NCBI RefSeq assembly: GCF_014203835.1
Contig: NZ_JACHJW010000001.1
Location: 558,001-622,000 of the forward strand
Direction of reading: 5' to 3'
Length of the DNA: 64,000 nucleotides
Origin: Micromonospora polyrhachis
GTDB taxonomy: Bacteria; Actinomycetota; Actinomycetes; Mycobacteriales; Micromonosporaceae
Below the pieces are notes generated by a model. That model made no database searches. It was not told the origin of the DNA and saw only the letters and a list, made by a program, of their open reading frames with translations. This document shows positions 29,701-38,400 of this stretch, piece after piece. Each line of letters begins with the position of its first letter. Position 1 is the stretch's first letter. The translations under genes and the position numbers were made by a program.

Positions 29701-29888
29701 CCGGCTCCCCGACCGGTGCCAACGACTGGTCGCGCAGCCAGCAGGCGTTCGAGGAGGGGGCGGCGGTGCTCACCCCGGACACCGTCTATCTGGGTTTCGG
29801 TCTGGAGGGTCTGGCCCCGGCGGCCCGCGACGACCTGGTCGCCCGGTCGATGCGGCACCTGCTGGGCACCGGCCGGAATCGGCCCTAA
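26775..29888 (+). CDS. Secreted M14-family zinc carboxypeptidase with C-terminal accessory domains
   Basis: A 1037-residue exported protein. A signal peptide (about residues 1-26, ending PAGA) and a propeptide-like region are followed by an M14 metallocarboxypeptidase domain at about residues 120-440: zinc ligands in SSQHAREWITPEM (HxxE) and INYHSAAELL, and the catalytic Glu in LGFTPEMST. The second half has a domain that looks like the MAM/jelly-roll region of immune inhibitor A metalloproteases (GQLQFAASYDIERNWDFMIV). It would remove C-terminal residues from extracellular proteins. ATG 26775 has AAGGGGG upstream; the open frame continues to 26610 without a signal peptide. Confidence 0.9.
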   Translation: MRRTGLAIASVFTLVGAMALTAPAGARPPSEPGGRDGLEVYVGSLNPKQLDELRGVGVDLTGATGARDAAGNTEVEAVLSGSQAAKLAERGVKLTVKKVRGKDASRTLREQSATGWSAFRSYSEPGGIRDELTATAARFPKLAKLQSIGTTTQGKPILAVKVTKNATRVRDGQRPAVLYASSQHAREWITPEMTRRLLDHVLDSYGTDPAITRLVDTTELWFVPVLNPDGYDFTFTDGNRLWRKNLRDNNGDGRITNGDGVDLNRNFDYQWGYDNEGSSPDPASETYRGPGPNSEPETKALDKLLRRVGFEFFINYHSAAELLLYGVGWQVSTPTPDDAIYQAMVGDDANPAIPGYDPDLSAELYTTNGDTDSYATVRYGTLGFTPEMSTCESASASDPNDQWHPEDCVSGFIFPDDEKLISAEVAKNIPFALSVAKSAADPANPVSVVGRSTPDFVVDAFDVSYGSTQQVATIARKSLKNVRMHYTINGGRPKAVSVKQWRGGERYGDTHSDYYAELRGKVTGARPGDRVEVWFTGTKARSGVVASDHFTYRVHDDIGGEVLVLAVEDVTGLSPAQTGTTAKYADEITAALTAARRTSDVYDFDAMGRKAPHPLGVLSHYRAVVWETGDDTILRAPGQVPGTTAKAALDVELAVRDYLNEGGKLLVSGKNALLAQASDGSYTYHPDAPPECTSADDPACLPILNDFQQYYLGAYTYVSGGGTGPDGTAYPVRGETGRFDGFTGTLNAPGSAGNQDHTASFLTTSGFLPTDQFPQFTSTPALGWVRPGAAPFDPRTGDWYLFSGQSDQSYKRLSRTVDLTGATSGQLQFAASYDIERNWDFMIVEAREAGTDNWTTLPDANGHTGTVTGESCRSGWVDRLHPFLAHYQGPDCSPTGTTGSWHAATGPSNGWQDWSVDLSTYAGKQVEVSVTYVTDWSTQGLGLFLDDVRVVVGGTTVAETSFETDLGGWTVAGPPAGSPTGANDWSRSQQAFEEGAAVLTPDTVYLGFGLEGLAPAARDDLVARSMRHLLGTGRNRP

Positions 29889-29956
29889 CGAGAGAGCAAG
29901 CGGGACCGGGCCTGGCGGGAAAGCCAGCGAGCGGCCCTAGTGGGGAGAAACGAACG

Positions 29957-29992
29957 GCGGGGCGGTCGGCACACCACAGCCGACCGCCCCGC
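29957..29992 (+). terminator. Strong hairpin terminator after the carboxypeptidase gene
   Basis: A perfect 14-bp stem, GCGGGGCGGTCGGC (29957-29970) with its reverse complement at 29979-29992, and an 8-nt loop. It lies about 70 nt after the stop of the carboxypeptidase gene and just before the acetyltransferase gene. Confidence 0.85.
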
Positions 29993-30049
29993 ACCAGAAA
30001 AACAGGAGTCGCCCCCCAGTAGCATCGCCGGAGACCCTGGGGAGGATCC

Positions 30050-30538
30050 ATGACCGTCGTGCTGCGCCCGATGACCGAGCAGGAATTCGCCGAACGGAAC
30101 ACCGTACTGGTCGACCGGTATGCCGACAACCTACGGGAATCGGGCCGGGTGTCGGCCGCGGAGGCCCACGACGAGTCGGTACGGCAGAACAGTGGCTTCC
30201 TGCCGCAGGGCCTCGACACCCCAGGGATGCTGCTCTTCATGGCCGAGGCCGATGACCAGCCCGTCGGCTGGCTCTGGGTCGGCCCCACCATCAAAGCGGA
30301 CCTTCCCGAGCAGGCCTGGATCTACAACATCGAGGTCGACGAGGAACACCGAGGCAAGGGGTACGGCCGGGCCATGCTCAAGGCGGTCGAGCGCGAACTC
30401 GGCAACCATGGCTACACCAAGCTCGGCCTGAACGTCTTCGGTAGCAACACCGTGGCGATCCGCCTCTACGAGAGCCTTGGCTTCGAAGTCACCGCACAGC
30501 AGATGGCCAAGCCACTCACCCCGACCAGCGCAGCCTGA
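30050..30538 (+). CDS. GNAT-family N-acetyltransferase
   Basis: A 162-residue GNAT protein. The acetyl-CoA pyrophosphate loop is VDEEHRGKGYGRAML (R-G-K-G-Y-G), preceded by the beta4 strand AWIYNIEV and followed by LGLNVFGSNTVAIRLYESLG, the typical motif B. The substrate is unknown. The ATG has GGGAGGATCC directly upstream, and the gene is bracketed by the upstream terminator and the converging phosphoglucomutase gene 35 nt away, so it is a single-gene unit. Confidence 0.92.
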   Translation: MTVVLRPMTEQEFAERNTVLVDRYADNLRESGRVSAAEAHDESVRQNSGFLPQGLDTPGMLLFMAEADDQPVGWLWVGPTIKADLPEQAWIYNIEVDEEHRGKGYGRAMLKAVERELGNHGYTKLGLNVFGSNTVAIRLYESLGFEVTAQQMAKPLTPTSAA

Positions 30539-30573
30539 GGCCGGGCACGATTCCGAGGAGACGCGAGACCTCG

Positions 30574-32220
30574 TCACGTGCCCTGGAGCACCACGGTCAC
30601 CAGATCACGGGCCTCCTGCTGGATCCGGGCCAGGTGCTCCGGCCCCCGGAACGACTCAGCGTAGATCTTGTAGACGTCCTCGGTACCCGACGGCCGGGCG
30701 GCGAACCAGCCCGAGTCGGTGCACACCTTCAGGCCACCGACCGACGCACCGTTACCGGGTGCCGAGGTCAGCTTGGCGGTGATCGGCTCGCCCGCCAGAC
30801 TCGTGGCGGTGACCTGGTCCGGGGACAACTTGCCCAGCGCCGCCTTCTCCTCCCGGCTGGCCGGGGCGTCCACCCGGGCGTACACCGGCTCGCCGAACCG
30901 CGCGACGAGGTCGGCGTAGTGCTCGCTCGGCGACCGGCCGGTGGTGGCGATGATCTCGGCGGCGAGCAGGCAGAGCAGCAGCCCGTCCTTGTCGGTGGTC
31001 CAGGTGGTGCCGTCCTGCCGCAGGAAGGATGCCCCAGCGCTCTCCTCGCCGCCGAAGCCGATCGTCCCGTCCAGCAGGCCGGGGACGAACCACTTGAAGC
31101 CCACCGGCACCTCGACCAGGGTGCGACCGAGGTCGGCGGCCACCCGGTCGATCATCGACGACGACACGAGCGTCTTGCCCACCGCTGCCTCAGGTGACCA
31201 GGTCGGCCGGTTGCGGTAGAGGTAGGAGATCGCCACCGCCAGGTAGTGGTTGGGGTTCATCAGGCCGGTGTCCGGGGTGACGATGCCGTGCCGGTCGGCG
31301 TCCGCGTCGTTGCCGGTCGCCACCTGGTAGTCGGAGCGGGCGGCAATCAGCGACGCCATCGCGTTCGGCGACGAGCAGTCCATCCGGATCTTCCCGTCCG
31401 AGTCCAGGGTCATGAACCGCCAGGTCGGGTCGACCGTCGGGTTGACCACGGTCAGGTCCAGCCCGTGCCGCTGGGCGATCTCCCCCCAGTAGGCCACGCT
31501 CGCGCCGCCCAACGGGTCGGCACCGATGCGCACTCCCGCCGACCGGATCGCCCCGAGGTCCACCACGGAGGGCAGGTCGTCGACATAGCCGGCGAGGAAG
31601 TCGTACCGGCCGGTGGTGTCGGCGGTCCGGGCCCGGGTGTACGGGATCCGGCGTACCCCGGTCAGGCCGGCGGTCAGCAGCTCGTTGGCCCGGTCCTGGA
31701 TCCACCGGGTCACGTCGGTGTCGGCTGGTCCACCGTTGGTGGGGTTGTACTTGAACCCGCCGTCGGCGGGCGGGTTGTGCGACGGGGTGATCACCACCCC
31801 GTCGGCGAGTCCGTCGCCGCGGCCCCGGTTGTGGGTCAGGATCGCGTGGGACACCGCCGGGGTCGGGGTGTAGCCGTCCCGGCTGTCGACCAGCACGGTC
31901 ACCCCGTTGGCCGCCAGCACCTCCAGCGTGGTGACCATCGCCGGCTCCGACAACGCGTGGGTGTCCCGGGCCAGGAACAGTGGTCCGTCAACCCCATTGG
32001 CCTGGCGATAGTCGCAGAGGGCCTGGGTGACGGCGAGGATGTGGTGCTCGTTGAAGGCACCACGCAGGCTCGACCCGCGATGCCCGGAGGTGCCGAAGGA
32101 GACCTGCTGTGCCGGGTCCGTCGGATCGGGATGCTCGGTGTAGTAGGCGGTGACGAGGTGTGGCACGTCGACCAGGTCCTGCGGCTCGGCGGGTTGACCG
32201 GCACGGGCGTGGATCGACAT
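30574..32220 (-). CDS. pgm: Phosphoglucomutase (alpha-D-glucose phosphate-specific)
   Basis: A 548-residue phosphohexomutase that interconverts glucose 1-phosphate and glucose 6-phosphate. It has [20 protein letters not shown] near residue 45, the phosphoserine loop [19 protein letters not shown], metal-binding [11 protein letters not shown] and the sugar-binding [12 protein letters not shown]. The ATG at 32220 is preceded by a near-perfect TAGGAGG site; the open frame upstream is spurious. It probably supplies glucose 1-phosphate for nucleotide sugars, including those of the polysaccharide locus, although it is not in that operon. Confidence 0.96.
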   Translation of the reverse strand: MSIHARAGQPAEPQDLVDVPHLVTAYYTEHPDPTDPAQQVSFGTSGHRGSSLRGAFNEHHILAVTQALCDYRQANGVDGPLFLARDTHALSEPAMVTTLEVLAANGVTVLVDSRDGYTPTPAVSHAILTHNRGRGDGLADGVVITPSHNPPADGGFKYNPTNGGPADTDVTRWIQDRANELLTAGLTGVRRIPYTRARTADTTGRYDFLAGYVDDLPSVVDLGAIRSAGVRIGADPLGGASVAYWGEIAQRHGLDLTVVNPTVDPTWRFMTLDSDGKIRMDCSSPNAMASLIAARSDYQVATGNDADADRHGIVTPDTGLMNPNHYLAVAISYLYRNRPTWSPEAAVGKTLVSSSMIDRVAADLGRTLVEVPVGFKWFVPGLLDGTIGFGGEESAGASFLRQDGTTWTTDKDGLLLCLLAAEIIATTGRSPSEHYADLVARFGEPVYARVDAPASREEKAALGKLSPDQVTATSLAGEPITAKLTSAPGNGASVGGLKVCTDSGWFAARPSGTEDVYKIYAESFRGPEHLARIQQEARDLVTVVLQGT

Positions 32221-32366
32221 CGACAGCCTCCTACAGCGGGTTGGTCGCCCTCGTTCGTGGTGCGGGGCTCGTTGATCGATAATGCCCCAGCTCGCCGTTG
32301 CCCGAACCTGGATCGACGGACACACCGGTCGGCCGGGTGGCTACCCGGTGCGTAGAATTCGCGGGC

Positions 32367-32984
32367 GTGCAGCTGGAACCGCGTGACGATGACGACCGAA
32401 TCCGGGTGTCCGACCGGGAACGAGAGCACATCATCGAGTTGCTCGGGACTGCTACCGGCGAGGGCCGGCTGACCCTGGACGAGTACGAGGATCGGGTCAC
32501 CCTGGCGCATGCGGCGCGTACCCGGGGTGAACTGGCCCGGCTCACCCACGACCTGCCGGTCACCGCCACCGGCCCCGCCGTCGTCCAGCCCACCAGCCTC
32601 AGCCCGGTGGAGCCCGTGGAGAAGTTGACGGCCGTCTTCGGGGAGGAGACCCGCAAGGGCCGCTGGCGGGTGCCGGGGCTGTTGCGGACCCTGTCGGTCT
32701 TCGGCTCCTGCCGGGTCGACCTGCACGAGGCGGAACTCCAGCAGCCGGTGACGGTGATCGAGGCGACCACGGTCTTCGGTGATCTGACCGTGGTCGTACC
32801 GGAGGGAACCGACGTCCGGCTCACCGGCAGCGCGATCTTCGGTTCGAAGACGTCCAAGATGCGGGAGCCGGTCCGGCCGGGCGCACCCGTGGTCGAGGTA
32901 CGCACCCGGGTGGTCTTCGGTGAGGTGACCGTCCGTCCGCCGCGAAAGCCCTGGCTGAAACAGCTCCTCAACGACATCAGCTAG
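32367..32984 (+). CDS. DUF1707 domain protein with LiaF-like C-terminus
   Basis: A 205-residue protein. The N-terminal DUF1707 (SHOCT-like) domain is recognised by RVSDREREHIIELLGTATGE followed by GRLTLDEYEDRVTLAHAART. The C-terminal half has the repeated VFG motif (LTAVFGEETRKG, TTVFGDLTVVVPEG, RVVFGEVTVRPP) of the cell-wall-active LiaF/YvqF beta-helix region. There is no membrane segment. The GTG start at 32367 is a judgement; an upstream in-frame codon exists at 32298. It is divergent from pgm and ends in a 4-nt overlap with the convergent phosphatase gene. Confidence 0.82.
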   Translation: MQLEPRDDDDRIRVSDREREHIIELLGTATGEGRLTLDEYEDRVTLAHAARTRGELARLTHDLPVTATGPAVVQPTSLSPVEPVEKLTAVFGEETRKGRWRVPGLLRTLSVFGSCRVDLHEAELQQPVTVIEATTVFGDLTVVVPEGTDVRLTGSAIFGSKTSKMREPVRPGAPVVEVRTRVVFGEVTVRPPRKPWLKQLLNDIS

Positions 32985-34051
32985 ACGAGGTCCGCCTCCC
33001 GGAGCAGATGCCAGAGGCCGGCACCGTCGGGCGCGGAGAGGACCTTCTGCCCCTCCGGCCCGGTGGAGCGGGCACCGCCTCCCGGCGCCGGCAGATGCCC
33101 CGCCAGCACGGCCTGGGTGGGTGAGAGCCGCCGGATCGCCACGGCGGCGACGTTCTCCGGGTGGGCGGCGGCGAACTCCGCGTAGATCTCCGGGTCGTGC
33201 TGGCCATCGTCACCGACCAGCAGCCACCGGACGTCCGGAAACTCCTCGGCCAGCCGGAGCAGCATGGCACGCTTGTGCGCCCGGCCGCTGCGGAACCACC
33301 GGTCGGCGGTCGGCCCCCAGTCGGTGAGCAGTAGCGGTCCCGCCGGGTAGAGGTGCCGGGACAGGAACCTGGTCAACGCGGGGGCGACGTTGAAGGCCCC
33401 GGTGGAGAGGTAGAGGACCGGCGCACCCGGGTACGCGTTGACCAGCCGCTCGTAGAGCACCGCCATTCCCGGTACGGCCGCCCGGGCGTGCTCGTCGAGC
33501 ACGAAGGTGTTCCACGCGGCGAGCAGTGGTCGGGGCAGCGTGGTGACCATGACCGTGTCGTCGATGTCCGACAGGATGCCGAAGCGTACCGCCGGGTCGA
33601 CGATCCGCACCGGGGCCTCGACCGGCTCCGCGTCCGGGCTGGTCAATCGGACTGTTCCCCAGCCGGGTGGCAGGTCGGCGGGCACCACGACGTCGACGAA
33701 GCCGCTGCGGTCGGCGTGCGTCTCGTGTCGGCCGTCACCGGCCTCGATGATCACCGTCGCCCCCTTGGCGGGGATGGTGGCGAAGCTACGCCAGCCGCGT
33801 AGTTTGGCGGGCCGATGGCGGGGGCGCTCCAGCCTGCCGAGCAGCACCCGGCCCATCACCCGTACCCAACCGGGCGCACCGTACCCGGGATAGGCGATCA
33901 TCGTCACGTCCCAGCCCCGCCGCCGCAGTCTGCGGGCAAGGAAGTGATGGATCGCGTCCTCGATCCGCGCCGCCCGGTGGAGTTGGGGTATGGCCACCTC
34001 ATTGGGGGAAGTTGGGGACACGGCTGCAACCCTGCCATACGCCGCCGACAC
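32981..34051 (-). CDS. App1-type phosphatidate phosphatase domain protein (DUF2183)
   Basis: A 356-residue protein of the App1 family, related to yeast phosphatidate phosphatase App1. The HAD-like catalytic motif is ILSDIDDTVMVTTLPRPLLA (DxDxT), with VLYLSTGAFNVAP as motif II and LLVGDDGQHDPEIYAEFAA as motif IV. A beta-rich domain precedes it (TVIIEAGDGRHETHADRSGF). The likely substrate is a phospholipid phosphate. The start is the GTG at 34051 with GGAGTAAGG upstream; GTG 33997 is an alternative. It is divergent from the membrane glycosyltransferase, sharing the region around 34052-34161. Confidence 0.87.
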   Translation of the reverse strand: MSAAYGRVAAVSPTSPNEVAIPQLHRAARIEDAIHHFLARRLRRRGWDVTMIAYPGYGAPGWVRVMGRVLLGRLERPRHRPAKLRGWRSFATIPAKGATVIIEAGDGRHETHADRSGFVDVVVPADLPPGWGTVRLTSPDAEPVEAPVRIVDPAVRFGILSDIDDTVMVTTLPRPLLAAWNTFVLDEHARAAVPGMAVLYERLVNAYPGAPVLYLSTGAFNVAPALTRFLSRHLYPAGPLLLTDWGPTADRWFRSGRAHKRAMLLRLAEEFPDVRWLLVGDDGQHDPEIYAEFAAAHPENVAAVAIRRLSPTQAVLAGHLPAPGGGARSTGPEGQKVLSAPDGAGLWHLLREADLV

Positions 34052-34161
34052 GCCTTACTCCGCCAGCCCATCCCCACAGCGCGGACATCAACCCAGAACA
34101 CGGACATTCTGCCCGCGTATCGTGCGAGACTCCCGACAGGACGACGACGGGGGCGTTGGTC

Positions 34162-35760
34162 GTGTCGGTGACGGCGCAACACGGCAGGCGGCGGGCCCGG
34201 CTCCGGCTCGACCGACCGGCCCGGGTGGCGCTCGCCCTCGGCCTGGCCGGTCTCGGTTACCGACTGGCCCTGCTACTGCTCACCGTCCCCGGCTCGAACA
34301 GCGACGAAGCCACCTTCGGCCTGGTCGCCATGCACATCGCCGCTGGCCGGGGCTGGCCGGTCTTCCTGTACGGCCAGCACTACATGGGGACGTTCGAGTC
34401 CTACCTCGCCGCGCCGCTGTTCCTGTTCTTCGAGCCGAGTTGGCCGCTGCTCCGGGTCCCGCTGCTCTTCCTCTACGCGGCCTTCGTCCTGCTGATGTAC
34501 CTGCTCACCCGACGGCTCTACTCCCCCTGGCTGGCCACCTTCACGGTCGGCCTGCTCGCCCTCGGTTCCGAGCGGGTGGTCCGGGACCAACTCACCACCG
34601 TCGGCGGACGACCAGAGGTCAAGCCCGCCGTCGTACTGCTCCTGCTGCTCGCGGTGGCCCTCGGGCAGCACCGGTCACGCCACCGCCGGCTGACCTGCGC
34701 CGTCTTCGGACTCGTCGCCGGGCTCGCCCTGTGGAACGACTGGCTGGTGCTGCCGTACCTCGCCGTGGTCGGGGTGGTGCTGCTGGTCGGGTGTTGGCGG
34801 GACCTGCTCGGCTGGTCCGGTCTGCTGCTGCTCGGCGGCTTCCTGATCGGCCTGCTTCCGTTGATCGTGGACAACCTGACCGCCCCGCCAGGACAGGACT
34901 CGCTCTCCGTACTCCGGCAGCTCAGCGACGGTGAGAGCGAACCGGCGACACCATCGGAGCGGCTGCGGGGCGCGATCCTGACCGGCCTGCCCCTGGCCAC
35001 CGGGCTGTGCCCGTCGACCGGGTGCGCCCCGTGGCAGGCCTGGTGGGGGCCGCTCTACCTGGCGTTGCTGCTCGGCGCGGCCGTACTGGCGGTGGTCGGC
35101 CTGCGGCGCGCGGGCGGCGACCGGATCCGCTACCTGGCACAGCTCGCCCTGCTGCTCGGTGCGGCCCTGACCGTGCTCAGCTATGCCCGCAACACCCTGG
35201 CCGCCACCGCACCGCTGGCGACCGCCCGCTACCTGTCGGTGCTCCAGATCTCGCTGCCGGCGGTGCTGTGGCCACTCTGGCTACTCGCCCGTCGGACCTG
35301 GCGGCGCGGACTTGCGCAACCGGTCGGGGCGATGGCCACCCTGGTCCTGGCCTGGGTCACCGCACTGATGATCTACGCCACGGCGGTGTTCATCGGCGAC
35401 TTGGACACGATCCGGGGCGAGGAACGGGATGCGCGGGAGTTGGCCACTGTCATGCGGCGTGCCGGTATCCGCCACACCTACGGCGAATACTGGACCTGCA
35501 ACCGGCTCATCTTCAACACCCGGGAGCAGATCGTCTGCTCGGTGCTCGGCGAGGACCTGCGCCCCGGCCAGAACCGTCATCCCCCGTACCCGGAGCAGGT
35601 CGACGCGGCCCCCGCGCCGGCGTACGTCTTCGAGTCCGGCGGCCCCGCCGACACCGCGTTCCGGGCGTACCTGGAGCGGATCGCCGTCCCGGCACGGGTG
35701 ACCGAGGTGGCCGACTACCGGATCTACCAGCCCGCGGCGACCGTACGCCCGCCCGGCTGA
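34162..35760 (+). CDS. GT-C-type membrane glycosyltransferase (family 39-like)
   Basis: A protein of about 532 residues with ten or more hydrophobic helices. The first periplasmic loop, TVPGSNSDEATFGLVAMHIA, carries the acidic Asp-Glu pair that marks polyprenyl-phosphate-dependent GT-C enzymes, and GQHYMGTFESYLAAPLF follows. The C-terminal soluble part contains IRHTYGEYWTCNRLIFNTRE. It would transfer a sugar from a polyprenyl-linked donor to an unknown acceptor outside the membrane. The start is uncertain: TTG 34156, GTG 34162 and GTG 34168 are all in frame, and the frame is open to 34012. Confidence 0.75.
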   Translation: MSVTAQHGRRRARLRLDRPARVALALGLAGLGYRLALLLLTVPGSNSDEATFGLVAMHIAAGRGWPVFLYGQHYMGTFESYLAAPLFLFFEPSWPLLRVPLLFLYAAFVLLMYLLTRRLYSPWLATFTVGLLALGSERVVRDQLTTVGGRPEVKPAVVLLLLLAVALGQHRSRHRRLTCAVFGLVAGLALWNDWLVLPYLAVVGVVLLVGCWRDLLGWSGLLLLGGFLIGLLPLIVDNLTAPPGQDSLSVLRQLSDGESEPATPSERLRGAILTGLPLATGLCPSTGCAPWQAWWGPLYLALLLGAAVLAVVGLRRAGGDRIRYLAQLALLLGAALTVLSYARNTLAATAPLATARYLSVLQISLPAVLWPLWLLARRTWRRGLAQPVGAMATLVLAWVTALMIYATAVFIGDLDTIRGEERDARELATVMRRAGIRHTYGEYWTCNRLIFNTREQIVCSVLGEDLRPGQNRHPPYPEQVDAAPAPAYVFESGGPADTAFRAYLERIAVPARVTEVADYRIYQPAATVRPPG

Positions 35761-35763
35761 CGA

Positions 35764-36750
35764 CTATCGGTGCCGCTGTTGGGTCAGGATGGTGGCACCG
35801 AGCGGGTGCAGGCTGTGCAGCACGGAGCCCCCGAGTCGGCGCGTGGTGATCAGACCGGCCTCCCGGAGCACGGTGGCGTGTTCGCTGGCGGTGGCCGGGG
35901 ACACCCCGACCCGGCGGGCCAGCTCGGTCGTGGTGCACCCGGCGTCGATCGCCTCCAGTACCGCCGCCCGGGTCCGCCCCAACAGCGCGACCAACGCCTT
36001 GCGGTCCGACGGGGCGGCCGGGCCAGCCACGCCGAGCCCGACGGCGTCGCGTTCGATCGGATAGACCAGGACCGGCGGAAGGTCCGGATCCCGCAGCAAG
36101 GTGGGCTGCTGCCAGCAGAAGTACGACGGCAGCAGGTGCAACCCTCGCCCGTCGAGGTGGATGTCCCGGTTGGCGGTGAAGCCGTGCAGTTCCAGCACGG
36201 GGGGTCGCCATCGGATGTCGGGGTGGATCACGCCCATCAGCCCTTCGAAGCCCGTGGCCGCGAGCAGGCGGGCATGGGCGGTCCGCTCGGCGTCGACGCC
36301 GGCCCGGATCCGGGTCCAGTACGGGGCGATGGCTACCTGGTGGTAGCGGCGGGTGGCATCGGTAAGCACACCGAGACTGGCCGCCCGGCCGTCAGCGAGT
36401 TCCCGCATCCAACTCGTCACCTGCTGGTATCCGGCAAGCTGCCCCAGGTCGGCGCGGAGCCGGGCGCGCGGTGTGGCGGCCAACGCGTCCAGCCCGGCTT
36501 CCAGGTTGCTGTCGCCGATCGATGGGGTCAGGAAGTCCGGCGAATAGCCGTACGCCGGGGCCAACTCGAACAATGGTCGCATCGACCGGGACAGCCGTTG
36601 CCGGGTCTGGTCCCGCCAGTAGCGGAAGATCGGCGAGCGCGTCCGGATCTGCAACACGTGCAGGCTGAGCAGGATCTCCCACATCGGGCTTGGTTCAGCC
36701 GCTATCCGAAACCGAGCAAGATCAAGGTCGGTGAAGAATATTCGTATCAT
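35764..36750 (-). CDS. ArsR-like winged-helix regulator with N-terminal DUF5937-like domain
   Basis: A 328-residue transcription regulator. The C-terminal 75 residues form an ArsR-like winged helix (LGRTRAAVLEAIDAGCTTTE, then LARRVGVSPATASEHATVLR and AGLITTRRLGGSVLHSLHPL). The long N-terminal region begins MIRIFFTDLDLARFRIAAEP and is typical of actinobacterial DUF5937 proteins, in which it is thought to be the sensory part. No metal-binding cysteines are seen at the helix. ATG 36750 has GGGGAG upstream. It is divergent from the small secreted protein gene, whose upstream region has a palindrome. Confidence 0.85.
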   Translation of the reverse strand: MIRIFFTDLDLARFRIAAEPSPMWEILLSLHVLQIRTRSPIFRYWRDQTRQRLSRSMRPLFELAPAYGYSPDFLTPSIGDSNLEAGLDALAATPRARLRADLGQLAGYQQVTSWMRELADGRAASLGVLTDATRRYHQVAIAPYWTRIRAGVDAERTAHARLLAATGFEGLMGVIHPDIRWRPPVLELHGFTANRDIHLDGRGLHLLPSYFCWQQPTLLRDPDLPPVLVYPIERDAVGLGVAGPAAPSDRKALVALLGRTRAAVLEAIDAGCTTTELARRVGVSPATASEHATVLREAGLITTRRLGGSVLHSLHPLGATILTQQRHR

Positions 36751-36840
36751 GCTGACTCCCCGTGTTCGCCAACATCCCCACAAACACTGCTGGGCCGCGC
36801 GCAACCCCGGCAACCAATTAACCTGACACATTTCCGTCAC

Positions 36841-36852
36841 TCAATTAATTGA
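36841..36852. promoter_or_regulatory. 12-bp palindrome TCAATTAATTGA in a divergent promoter region
   Basis: A perfect AT-only-core palindrome sits 90 nt upstream of the regulator start and 125 nt upstream of the secreted-protein start. A partial copy (CCAATTAACCTGACAC) lies at about 36814. In 70+% GC DNA this is conspicuous, so it could be an operator for the ArsR-like regulator or a promoter element. Confidence 0.45.
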
Positions 36853-36976
36853 TCACGTTGTCTAGTCGGGGTTTCGAGCACCGCCGAAACCCGTGGCGAC
36901 GGTCTTTTCCCGGAGGCGATTCTGTTTGGTGTACGGCACGACAACCAGGTCGGCCGACGATCCAAGGGGGAAAGAC

Positions 36977-37390
36977 ATGCGCTCCCTGACCAAGGCAGCC
37001 ACGATGCTGCTCGGAGCCGCGGCAACGCTGGCAGTGCTCCCAGTGAGCCCGGCCAGCGCCGACAACGGGAACAACCAGCCCGGGTGCAGCCGGGGGGAGA
37101 TCTGCTTCTGGTGGGACACCGGGACCCGCTTCCAGAAGCAGTTCTGGTACACCGGCAACCACGGCGGCAACAACTTCATGGACGGCACCTCGGTCTCCCG
37201 CCTCCCCGTCCAGGACAACGCCCGTGACGTGACCAACCGCGACACGGACTGCCAGGTCCGGGTGGGCAACCTCGGCAACGGGCTCTGGACCTGGGTGTAC
37301 ATCCCGAACGACGGGAAGCGGTACTTCCTGAGCTTGGTCAACAACCGCAACGACCGACACGAGCGCGTGGGTGCCCCCGGCTGCGTCTGA
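36977..37390 (+). CDS. Small secreted protein, peptidase inhibitor family I36-like
   Basis: A 137-residue exported protein. The signal peptide is MRSLTKAATMLLGAAATLAV with a likely cut after SPASA. The mature part is rich in Asn, Gly and Trp, has four cysteines and contains CSRGEICFWWDTGTRFQKQF, the beta/gamma-crystallin-like pattern of Streptomyces I36 (SMI-type) inhibitors and related spore-associated proteins. Metalloprotease inhibition is a family possibility, not shown here. AAGGGGGAAAGAC precedes the ATG. It lies upstream of a lipoprotein gene by 74 nt. Confidence 0.8.
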   Translation: MRSLTKAATMLLGAAATLAVLPVSPASADNGNNQPGCSRGEICFWWDTGTRFQKQFWYTGNHGGNNFMDGTSVSRLPVQDNARDVTNRDTDCQVRVGNLGNGLWTWVYIPNDGKRYFLSLVNNRNDRHERVGAPGCV

Positions 37391-37464
37391 TCACGCTCAT
37401 CACACCGGGTGGGGCAACGGCTCGGGGCGTCGCCCCACCCGGGAGCGGAAAGGAGAACCGTTCC

Positions 37465-38400
37465 ATGACCCGGATTCCGGTCCGTTTGCCGGGCGTCCTC
37501 GGCACTGTCGGCGCGGTCGTGCTGAGCCTCGTCGGCGCGGTGGCGCTCACCGCCGGCTGCGCCCCGGACCGCCGCCCCACCACTGGCCGTTACCTCGACG
37601 TTCCCGCCGATCGCATCGCCGTGGAGGTGTTCCGGACCGACAAACTCGTCATGCTGGAACGCACCCAGGGCCGGCTACGTGCCGGCTGCCTGGCGAAGCG
37701 TGGGTTCCACCAGTTGAGCAAGCTCGACAATCCGGAGCAGCCCGACCCGTTCGCCGACCTTAACGTCACCGCCCCTGATTTCGCCGCCCGCAGCGAGGAC
37801 GACGCTCGACGATTCGGGTTCGGCTGGAACGAACCGGCGCAGTCGGCGCACATCATCAGCTCCGACCCCGCCTTCGACCACGCCTTCGACCAGTGCGGGA
37901 ACAGGGCTGCGCAGACGATCGACCCGGAGTTCCCCCGGTTACGCAGCCGGGCGTACGACCTGATCAACAAGATCAACGTCGAGACGGCCCGGGCCAGCCT
38001 GGACGGACCGGCGGCGGCGGACTTCGACCGGATGACGGCCCCGCTGCTCGACTGTCTCGACCGGCACGGCTTCCACGGTGCCAGCGGCCAGCGGCGCAGC
38101 CTCGACTCGTACGGCGTCGGCCGGCCAACCGGTCGACTCACCGGCCCGGAGCCGGCCCCACCCCGCAAGATCCCGGGCACCGTGGAGGTCCTCCCGCCGG
38201 TTCCCGAACGCACCTATCTGCCGACGCCGCAGGAGAGCGCGCTCGCGGTCGTCACCGTCCGGTGCGCCCGTGAGATCGGGTACGGCGACAGCTATGTGGC
38301 CCACCGCCTCGGTGTGCTACGCACCCTGCTCACCACGTACGAGTCCGAGATCCACGAGGTGACCTCACGGATCGAGGAGATGTTCGCCCGTCTCCGCTGA
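37465..38400 (+). CDS. Hypothetical lipoprotein
   Basis: A 311-residue exported protein with a lipobox (ALTAGC) at about residue 32 after a hydrophobic signal peptide. The mature part has no domain I recognise. It contains three or four further cysteines (GCLAKRGF, DQCGNRA, LLDCLDRHG, VRCAREIGYG) that may pair, and a Pro-rich linker at about residues 225-255. The spacing CxxxxGF and CLDRHGF resembles actinobacterial lipoproteins of unknown role. AAAGGAGAA precedes the ATG. The 3' end overlaps the convergent DUF1772 gene by 36 nt and is followed by the hairpin at 38417. Confidence 0.72.
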   Translation: MTRIPVRLPGVLGTVGAVVLSLVGAVALTAGCAPDRRPTTGRYLDVPADRIAVEVFRTDKLVMLERTQGRLRAGCLAKRGFHQLSKLDNPEQPDPFADLNVTAPDFAARSEDDARRFGFGWNEPAQSAHIISSDPAFDHAFDQCGNRAAQTIDPEFPRLRSRAYDLINKINVETARASLDGPAAADFDRMTAPLLDCLDRHGFHGASGQRRSLDSYGVGRPTGRLTGPEPAPPRKIPGTVEVLPPVPERTYLPTPQESALAVVTVRCAREIGYGDSYVAHRLGVLRTLLTTYESEIHEVTSRIEEMFARLR

